Shown here piece by piece: positions 57,550 to 64,000 of a stretch of 64,000 bases of DNA (the stretch's first letter is position 1; each line of letters opens with the position of its first letter). This DNA comes from Actinophytocola sp035634895. Its GTDB lineage: Bacteria; Actinomycetota; Actinomycetes; Mycobacteriales; Pseudonocardiaceae. Under the pieces are notes generated by a model. The model searched no databases, was not told the DNA's origin, and saw only the letters and a list, made by a program, of their open reading frames with translations. The position numbers and the translations under genes are program-made. The stretch covers positions 1 through 64,000 of the forward strand of contig NZ_DASQCC010000238.1 of NCBI RefSeq assembly GCF_035634895.1, in the 5' to 3' direction.

Positions 57550-60500
57550 GTGTCCGACTCCTCCCCCGGCTGGATCCGCCGGCTGAGTGCCGCCTGTTGG
57601 CGGCACCGGCGGCTCGTCGTGTTGTCCATGACCTCCTCGGTGATCGGCGTCGGCTTCCAGGCCGCGGGGCCGGTGCTGGTGAAGCTGGTCGTCGACGACG
57701 CGGTGGCCGGGACCACGTCCCGGCTCGTGTGGCTGGTCGCCGCGCTGATCCTGATGGAGCTGTCGACGTTCGTGACCGCGTTCGTGCGCCGCTACCTCGG
57801 GGGGCGGCTCGCACTGGACGTGCAGCACGACCTGCGTCAGCAGGTCTTCTCCGCCGTCCAGCGGCTCGACGGGGCGAAGCAGGACACCCTGCGCACCGGC
57901 CAGGTGGTCTCGCGGTCGATCACGGACCTGCAGGTCGTGCAGGGCCTGCTGATGATCCTCCCGCTCTCGGTCGGCACGATCGTGTTCGCGTTCGCGGCGT
58001 TCGCGGCCATGCTGTGGCTCTCCCCGCTGCTGACGCTGATCGCGCTGGTGGTCATGCCGGTGGTGGCCGTGGTCGCCGTCCGCAGCCGCCAGGTGCTGTT
58101 CCCCGCCTCCTGGTCGGCACAGCAACGCGCGGCCGACCTCGCCCAGCACGTCGAGGAGACGATCACGGGCGTCCGCGTGGTCAAGGGCTTCGGCCAGGAG
58201 ATGCGGGAGATCAACCGCCTCGACCGGGCGGCACGCACGCTGTTCGGCGAGCGGATGCGCACGGCGAAGCTGACCTCCCGCCCGGCCGCCACGCTCGTCG
58301 CCATGCCGGCCGCCGGCCAGGTCGCGGTCCTCCTGGTCGGCGGGTTCATGGCCATGAACGGCCAGGTCACGCTCGGCACGTTCCTCGCGTTCGCCAGCTA
58401 CGTGGCAAACCTCGTCGGGCCCACCCGGCTGATGTCGAGCCTGCTGGTCAACGTGCAGCTGGCGCGGGCCGGCGTGGAGCGGGTCTACGAGCTGATCGAC
58501 TCCCACCCGACGGTCGTCGACGCCCCCGACGCGATCGACGTGCCGGCGGGCCCGGCCGGGATCCGCCTGGAGAACGTCCGCTTCGGCTACACCCGCAGCG
58601 AGCCGGTGCTGGACGGCGTCTCCTTCGAGGTCCGGCCGGGCGAGACGCTCGCGCTGGTCGGCACCGCGGGGTCCGGCAAGTCGACCGTGTCCCTGCTCCT
58701 ACCCCGCTTCTACGACGTGCACGAGGGCTCGATCTCGGTGGCGGGCGTGGACATCCGCGACCTGCGGCTGGCCTCGCTGCGCGGCACCGTCGGCGTCGTG
58801 TTCGAGGAGGCCTTCCTCTTCTCGGACACCGTGCGCACCAACATCGCCTACGGCCGCCCCGACGCGACCGACGAGGAGATCGCGGCGGCGGCGCGGGGCG
58901 CGCAGGCCGACGCGTTCATCACCGCGCTCCCGGACGGCTACGACACGGTGGTCGGCGAGCGCGGGCTGACGCTGTCGGGCGGCCAGCGGCAGCGGGTGGC
59001 GCTCGCGCGGGCGCTGCTGTCGGACCCGAGGGTGCTGGTGCTCGACGACGCGACGTCCGCGGTGGACACGGCGACCGAGGCCGCCATCCACGACACGCTC
59101 CGGGCCGTCACCCAGGACCGCACGACGCTGCTGATCGCGCACCGCCGGTCGACGCTGGCGCTGGCGGACCGGATCGCGGTGCTCGACCACGGCAAGGTGG
59201 TCGACATCGGCACGCACGAGGAGCTGACCGAGCGATGCGAGCTGTACCGGGCGCTGCTGGCCGGCCCTGGTGAGGCCATCGAGGACATGTCCCGGGGGCG
59301 GGCCGTGCTGGTGCCCGGCCCCGAGGGCTGGACACCGGAGCTGTGGCCGGCGGAGGTCGAGGAGCCGACCGCGACCACGCGCGCACCGGAGGTCACGATC
59401 GGCGCGCCGGCCCGCGGCGGCGCCGCGGGTGGGCGGATCGGGGCGATGAACGGCGCGCCGCCGACGCCGGAGCTGATGGCTCGGGTGGCCGCGCTGCCGC
59501 CGGCGACCGAGAAGCCGGAGCTGCGGGACGAGGACCCGACGGCGCCCGACCCCGGCTTCCGGCTGCGCCGCCTGCTGAAGCCGGTGCGCCTCATGCTGGC
59601 CGTCGTGGCCGGGCTGGTGATCACCGACGCGGTGCTCTCGATGGCGGTGCCGCTGCTGGTCCAGCGTGGTGTCGACGACGGCGTGCTCACCCACAACGCC
59701 ACCGCGCTGTGGGTGGTGACGGCGATCGCGGCGGTGCTGGTGTGCCTGAGCTTCGCGGACAACGCGGTGAACACGATCCTGACCGCGCGGGTGGGTGAGC
59801 GGCTGCTCTACCTGCTGCGGGTGCGCAGCTATGCCCACCTGCAGCGGCTCGGGCTCGACTACTTCGAGCGCGAGATGGCCGGCCGGATCATGACCCGCAT
59901 GACCACGGACGTGGACGCCCTGTCGACGTTCCTGCAGACCGGGCTGGTCAGCGCGCTCGCGAGCGTGCTGACGGTCGTGACGATCACGGGGGCGCTCGTG
60001 ATCACCGACCCGGGGCTCGCGATGGTGGCGCTGTCCGTGCTGCCGGTGCTGATCATCGCGACGGTGATCTTCCAGCGACTCTCCACCGCGGCCTACACGC
60101 AGGCGCGCGAGCAGGTCAGCGCCGTGAACGCGGACATGCAGGAGAACGTGTCGGGCATCCGGGTGGCGCAGGCCTTCACGCGGGAGGAGCGGTCGGCGCG
60201 GGAGTTCGCGGCACGCAGCGACACCTACCGCCGCACCCGGTTGCGGGCCCAGCGGTACGTGGCGACCTACTTCCCGTTCGTCGCGCTGTTGGCCGGCGTC
60301 GCGCAGGCGTCGGTGCTGGTCGTCGGCGCGCAGCGGGTGGCGACCGGCGACCTGCCGGTCGGCGTGCTGCTCGCGTTCATGCTGTACCTCAACCTGTTCT
60401 TCGCCCCGGTCCAGCAGCTGTCCGGCGTGTTCGACGGCTACCAGCAGGCCCGCGTCGGGCTGCGGCGGATCGCCGACCTGCTGCGCACGCCCAGCTCGAT

Positions 60501-61389
60501 CGAGCCGCCGGCCCAGCCCGTGCCGGTGCCCGAGAAGCTGGCGGGCGAGGTGGAACTGCGGGACGTCACGTTCACCTACCCGGGCACCGACCGCCCGGCG
60601 GTGACCGGCCTGAACCTGCGGGTGTCGCCGGGCGAGACGGTGGCGCTGGTGGGTGCCACGGGCGCCGGCAAGTCCACGGTCGTGAAGCTGGTCGCGCGGT
60701 TCTACGACCCGACCGAGGGCCGGGTCCTGGTCGACGGCGTGGACCTGCGGGACTTCGACCCGTCGGAGTTCCGCAGGCGGCTGGGTGTCGTCCCCCAGGA
60801 GGCGCACCTGTTCAGCGGCGACGTGGCGAGCAACGTCGGCTACGGCGCCACGTCGGACCTGGACACCGTCGGCACCAACGGCGACCGGGCGATCATCGAG
60901 TCGGCCGTCCGGTCGGTCGGCGCGCTGCCGATGGTGGCCGACCTGCCGGGCGGTTTCCGCCAGCAGGTCGGCGAGCGCGGGCAGGGCCTGTCCGCCGGCC
61001 AGCGGCAGCTGATCGCGCTGGCCAGGGCCGAGCTGGTGCGCCCGGACGTCCTGCTGCTCGACGAGGCCACCGCGGCACTGGACCCGGCCACGGAGGCGGT
61101 GGTCCTGGCCGCGAGCGAACACCTTGCCGCGCCGCGGACCACGTTCGTGGTGGCCCACCGCCTGGCGACCGCGGCCAGGGCCGACCGGATCGTGGTCATG
61201 GACGGCGGCCGCGTGGTCGAGGAGGGCGGCCACGACGCCCTCCTCGCCGCCGGCGGGTACTACGCGAACCTGTGGCGGCACGGCACCGCCGAGTACGGGA
61301 ACGGCACTCACGCCCAGGAGACCGGCAGCGACACCCTCAACGACGCCGGCTCCGGGCGGAGGGAAGTGCCTGACCATTCAGCGCTGTGA
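57550..61389 (+). CDS. Fused heterodimer-type ABC exporter (TMD-NBD-TMD-NBD)
   Basis: A single chain of 1279 residues. The first half-transporter ends with an NBD with Walker A GTAGSGKST (about 371), signature LSGGQ and Walker B VLVLDDATSAVD (about 495). The second has GATGAGKST (about 1035), Q-loop VVPQEAHLF, LSAGQ and VLLLDEATAALD (about 1167). In NBD1 the catalytic Glu is Asp and the Q-loop Gln is Glu (VVFEEAF), so one ATP site is degenerate, as in asymmetric exporters. The linker between halves is long. Mycobacterial Rv0194 is the closest architecture I know. GTG 57550 follows TAGTGT by 7 nt, probably leaderless. Confidence 0.9.
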   Translation: MSDSSPGWIRRLSAACWRHRRLVVLSMTSSVIGVGFQAAGPVLVKLVVDDAVAGTTSRLVWLVAALILMELSTFVTAFVRRYLGGRLALDVQHDLRQQVFSAVQRLDGAKQDTLRTGQVVSRSITDLQVVQGLLMILPLSVGTIVFAFAAFAAMLWLSPLLTLIALVVMPVVAVVAVRSRQVLFPASWSAQQRAADLAQHVEETITGVRVVKGFGQEMREINRLDRAARTLFGERMRTAKLTSRPAATLVAMPAAGQVAVLLVGGFMAMNGQVTLGTFLAFASYVANLVGPTRLMSSLLVNVQLARAGVERVYELIDSHPTVVDAPDAIDVPAGPAGIRLENVRFGYTRSEPVLDGVSFEVRPGETLALVGTAGSGKSTVSLLLPRFYDVHEGSISVAGVDIRDLRLASLRGTVGVVFEEAFLFSDTVRTNIAYGRPDATDEEIAAAARGAQADAFITALPDGYDTVVGERGLTLSGGQRQRVALARALLSDPRVLVLDDATSAVDTATEAAIHDTLRAVTQDRTTLLIAHRRSTLALADRIAVLDHGKVVDIGTHEELTERCELYRALLAGPGEAIEDMSRGRAVLVPGPEGWTPELWPAEVEEPTATTRAPEVTIGAPARGGAAGGRIGAMNGAPPTPELMARVAALPPATEKPELRDEDPTAPDPGFRLRRLLKPVRLMLAVVAGLVITDAVLSMAVPLLVQRGVDDGVLTHNATALWVVTAIAAVLVCLSFADNAVNTILTARVGERLLYLLRVRSYAHLQRLGLDYFEREMAGRIMTRMTTDVDALSTFLQTGLVSALASVLTVVTITGALVITDPGLAMVALSVLPVLIIATVIFQRLSTAAYTQAREQVSAVNADMQENVSGIRVAQAFTREERSAREFAARSDTYRRTRLRAQRYVATYFPFVALLAGVAQASVLVVGAQRVATGDLPVGVLLAFMLYLNLFFAPVQQLSGVFDGYQQARVGLRRIADLLRTPSSIEPPAQPVPVPEKLAGEVELRDVTFTYPGTDRPAVTGLNLRVSPGETVALVGATGAGKSTVVKLVARFYDPTEGRVLVDGVDLRDFDPSEFRRRLGVVPQEAHLFSGDVASNVGYGATSDLDTVGTNGDRAIIESAVRSVGALPMVADLPGGFRQQVGERGQGLSAGQRQLIALARAELVRPDVLLLDEATAALDPATEAVVLAASEHLAAPRTTFVVAHRLATAARADRIVVMDGGRVVEEGGHDALLAAGGYYANLWRHGTAEYGNGTHAQETGSDTLNDAGSGRREVPDHSAL

Positions 61390-61728
61390 ACCGACCGTCC
61401 ACCGATCAACCACCTGGCCCGCCCCGGCGGTGTCGAGGTCGGTGGACCGTCTGTCCCATGTGTCGGGACCAACAGGTGAGGGATTCACCACAGTCAACGG
61501 TGGCGAACAGGATGAACCCGACACGCGAAACTTCTGCCGGACCGAATGCTGAACCACTGCGAGACAATGCGAGTATCACCACCAGCAGCACCCGGGGGGC
61601 ACATTCGATCACCTATGTGACCTGCGGTCCTTTGCCGAGTCAGCACCACGTCACTCGCGCGGGGGACTAGCCTGAAGGTGCAGTCCGTACCACTAACAGA
61701 TCGAGATAGATAGAGGCGAGTGCCTGCC
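61390..61728. other. Promoter region of kgd
   Basis: A 339-bp gap with no convincing gene. A possible -10 hexamer TAGCCT lies at 61668-61673 without a clear -35, giving a leader of about 50 nt. AGAGG at 61712-61716 is the likely ribosome site for kgd. Confidence 0.4.
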
Positions 61729-64000
61729 GTGTCCAGCAGCAGCCCTGCGTCGCAGTTCGGCCCCAACGAGTGGCTCGTAGAAGAGATGTACGAGCAGTTC
61801 CTAGCTGACCCGTCGTCAGTGGACTCAGCGTGGCATGACTTCTTCGCCGACTACAAGCCGACACAGCGCGTGGCGAACCAGGCCGCGGGCGAGACGAAGA
61901 GCGACACCGGCGCCACGAAGACCGCGACGGTGGCCAAGCCCGCGAAGCCGGCGACGACTGCGCCCCCGGCGAACGAGACCAACGGCCAGGTGCGGACCGC
62001 ACCGAAGGCCGAACCGAAGCCCGCGCCCAAGCCCGCCGCCAAGCCGGCGGCGAATACCGACGCCAGGCCCGCGCCCGCGAAGTCCGCCCCGGCCAAGACC
62101 GAGACGAAGACCGACGCGAAGACCGACGCGAAGACCGGTGCGAAGACCGGTGCGGCGACCGGTGCGAAGACCGACGCGAAGCCGGCCGCGGCCAGGGCCG
62201 ACGCGAAGACCGACGGCGAGGAGGTCAGGCAGCTGCGTGGCGCGGCCGCCCTCATCGCCAAGAACATGGACATCTCGCTGACCATCCCGACCGCGACGAG
62301 CGTGCGGGCCGTGCCGGCGAAGCTGCTGTTCGACAACCGCATCGTGATCAACAACCACCTGAAGCGCACGCGTGGTGGCAAGGTCTCGTTCACGCACCTG
62401 ATCGGGTACGCCCTGATCCGGGCGCTGCGTGACTACCCGAACATGAACCGGCACTACGCCGAGGTCAACAGCAAGCCGAACATCGTCACGCCGGAGCACG
62501 TCAACCTCGGCCTGGCCATCGACCTGCCGACCAAGGACGGCGGCCGCACACTGGTCGTCGCGTCCATCAAGAACTGCGAGGGCATGAACTTCGCGCGGTT
62601 CTGGCAGGCCTACGAGGACATCATCCGCAAGGCCCGCACCGGCGCGCTGACCGCGGACGACTTCGCCGGCACCACGATCTCCCTCACCAACCCGGGGACC
62701 ATCGGCACCAACCACTCGATGCCGCGCCTGACCAAGGGCCAGGGCGCGATCATCGGCGTCGGCGCCATGGAGTACCCGGCGCAGTACCAGGGCACGAGCG
62801 AGAAGACCCTCACCGAGCTGGCCGTCAGCAAGATCATCACGCTGACCTCCACCTACGACCACCGGATCATCCAGGGCGCCGAGTCCGGCGAGTTCCTGCG
62901 CAGCGTGCACCGGCTGCTGCTGGGCGAGGACAACTTCTACGACGACATCTTCACGTCGCTGCGCCTGCCGTACGAGCCGGTCCGCTGGGTCGAGGACATC
63001 CCAGAGGGCGCGATCGACAAGACCACCCGCGTCATCGGCCTCGTCGACACCTACCGCACCCGCGGCCACCTGATGGCCGACGTCGACCCGCTGAACTACC
63101 GCCAGCGCAAGCACGAGGACCTCGACATCCTGTCCCACGGCCTCACCCTGTGGGACCTGGACCGCGAGTTCCCGGTCGGCGGCTTCGCCGGCAAGGAGCG
63201 GATGAAGCTGCGGGACGTGCTGGGCGTGCTGCGGGACAGCTACTGCCGCACGGTCGGCGTCGAGTACACCTACATCCTCGACCCGACCGAGCGCCGCTGG
63301 ATCCAGCAGCGCGTGGAGGTCCCGCACGCGAAGCCCGCGCAGGCCGTGCAGAAGTACATCCTGTCGAAGCTGAACGCGGCCGAGGCCTTCGAGACGTTCC
63401 TGCAGACCAAGTACGTCGGCCAGAAGCGGTTCTCGCTCGAGGGCGGCGAGTCGGTCATCGCGCTGCTCGACACGATCCTCGACAAGGCGGCCGAGTACGA
63501 GCTGGACGAGGTCGTCATCGGCATGCCGCACCGCGGCCGCCTGAACGTGCTGGCCAACATCGTCGGCAAGCCGATCTCCCAGATCTTCCAGGAGTTCGAG
63601 GGCAACCTCGACCCCGGCCAGGCGCACGGCTCCGGCGACGTGAAGTACCACCTCGGCGCGGAGGGCAAGTACTTCCGCATGTTCGGTGACGGCGAGACCA
63701 AGGTCACGCTGACCGCGAACCCGTCGCACCTGGAGACCGTCGACCCCGTCCTGGAGGGCATCGTCCGCGCCAAGCAGGACCTGCTCGACAAGGGCCACGG
63801 CGGCTTCACGGTCCTGCCGGTCGCCCTGCACGGCGACGCGGCGTTCGCGGGCCAGGGCGTGGTGGCGGAGACGCTGAACCTGGCGCTGCTGCGTGGTTAC
63901 CGCACCGGCGGCACCGTCCACGTGATCATCAACAACCAGGTCGGCTTCACGACCGCGCCGGAGCACTCGCGCTCGTCGCAGTACGCGACCGACGTCGCGA
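61729..64000 (+). CDS. kgd: Kgd, multifunctional 2-oxoglutarate decarboxylase/dehydrogenase (5' part)
   Basis: The frame stays open to the window edge, giving about 757 residues of an expected ~1230. The start SSSSPASQFGPNEWLVEEMY matches the N-terminal E1 docking segment. An Ala/Lys/Pro linker (about 40-165) precedes an E2-type acyltransferase domain with the TYDHRIIQGAESGEFLRSVH active-site motif. The thiamine diphosphate-dependent E1 domain then begins (FLQTKYVGQKRFSLEGGESV, IGMPHRGRLNVLANIVGKPI, QAHGSGDVKYHLG, HGDAAFAGQGVVAETLNL). This is the E2o-E1o fusion of actinobacterial TCA cycles, usually controlled by a GarA-type inhibitor. Start GTG 61729; GTG 61720 is an alternative. Confidence 0.95.
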   Translation, partial: MSSSSPASQFGPNEWLVEEMYEQFLADPSSVDSAWHDFFADYKPTQRVANQAAGETKSDTGATKTATVAKPAKPATTAPPANETNGQVRTAPKAEPKPAPKPAAKPAANTDARPAPAKSAPAKTETKTDAKTDAKTGAKTGAATGAKTDAKPAAARADAKTDGEEVRQLRGAAALIAKNMDISLTIPTATSVRAVPAKLLFDNRIVINNHLKRTRGGKVSFTHLIGYALIRALRDYPNMNRHYAEVNSKPNIVTPEHVNLGLAIDLPTKDGGRTLVVASIKNCEGMNFARFWQAYEDIIRKARTGALTADDFAGTTISLTNPGTIGTNHSMPRLTKGQGAIIGVGAMEYPAQYQGTSEKTLTELAVSKIITLTSTYDHRIIQGAESGEFLRSVHRLLLGEDNFYDDIFTSLRLPYEPVRWVEDIPEGAIDKTTRVIGLVDTYRTRGHLMADVDPLNYRQRKHEDLDILSHGLTLWDLDREFPVGGFAGKERMKLRDVLGVLRDSYCRTVGVEYTYILDPTERRWIQQRVEVPHAKPAQAVQKYILSKLNAAEAFETFLQTKYVGQKRFSLEGGESVIALLDTILDKAAEYELDEVVIGMPHRGRLNVLANIVGKPISQIFQEFEGNLDPGQAHGSGDVKYHLGAEGKYFRMFGDGETKVTLTANPSHLETVDPVLEGIVRAKQDLLDKGHGGFTVLPVALHGDAAFAGQGVVAETLNLALLRGYRTGGTVHVIINNQVGFTTAPEHSRSSQYATDVA
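62095..62180 (+). repeat. 12-bp tandem repeat in the Kgd linker
   Basis: About seven copies of AAGACCGACGCG or AAGACCGGTGCG encode KTDA/KTGA repeats within the flexible linker between the N-terminal segment and the acyltransferase domain. Length variation between strains would be expected. Confidence 0.8.

Noticed and set aside
61386..61670. 94-codon open frame between the ABC exporter and kgd
   Set aside because: Ser/Thr/Pro-rich without ribosome site or third-position GC bias; overlaps the exporter stop region.
61825..63966. A 713-codon open frame antisense to kgd
   Set aside because: It is a mirror of the strongly biased kgd codons; the product is Arg/Val/Gly-rich low-complexity sequence with no family motif.

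Overview
The window is chromosomal DNA from a high-GC actinomycete. Most coding sequence is about 70% GC with strong third-position bias. GTG starts, 1-4 nt gene overlaps, a Kgd-type 2-oxoglutarate decarboxylase, a GAF-ANTAR protein, an ShbA/SigD sigma factor and tuberculostearate-type lipid genes point to the mycolic/Pseudonocardiales side of the phylum. My best guess is Pseudonocardiaceae (Kibdelosporangium, Lentzea or Amycolatopsis-like). I cannot fix the genus from sequence alone.

The centre of interest is a sterol (cholesterol-type) catabolism region under KstR control. Positions 4823-9125 (minus) carry hsaA-hsaD-hsaC-hsaB plus an alpha/beta hydrolase, which open and cleave the A/B rings. 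Divergent from a KstD-like FAD enzyme (9177-10748), a plus-strand operon at 10783-15764 holds kstD, kshA, a small four-cysteine protein, kshB and an Hsd4B/ChsH3-like hydratase. At 25317-32557 kstR is divergent from fadE34-fadE29-fadE28-chsH2-chsH1-ltp2, which remove the side chain. Four KstR palindromes are visible. Three of them serve four promoters whose -10 hexamers lie 6-7 nt before the start codon, so these mRNAs are probably leaderless.

Other regions, left to right: an edge-truncated acyl-CoA dehydrogenase pair, a membrane Ser/Thr kinase and another acyl-CoA dehydrogenase (1-4457); a low-GC island with a two-TM orphan protein (15782-17085); a fadE23/fadE24-like pair, amidase and hydroxyacid dehydrogenase with a divergent GntR regulator (17085-23015); GAF-ANTAR and ShbA-type sigma factor (23023-24652); a PhaC-like hydrolase, two DUF574 methyltransferases, and a cyclopropane-synthase-like methyltransferase with its FAD partner (32599-37152); a secreted X-Pro peptidase with a coupled secreted protein (37195-39833); the leucine-catabolic operon accD1-accA1-fadE19 (40360-45100); a secreted SGNH hydrolase, TetR, and a GGDEF protein with degenerate EAL (45944-50704); a PucR regulator next to alanine dehydrogenase (51247-54015); an ABC exporter with a Tyr/Gln/Pro/Gly-rich ATPase tail, a fused heterodimeric-type ABC exporter, and the 5' part of kgd at the right edge.

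Intergenic DNA is unusually structured. There is a 20-bp tandem array containing the stops of two convergent genes, a ~30-bp array behind fadE19, a large palindromic element in two copies (46861 and 57394), a G-rich element in two copies (40056 and 54258), and several operator-like palindromes. I saw no tRNA, rRNA, CRISPR array, prophage or transposase. All homology statements rest on recalled protein families and motif reading, not on a database search.
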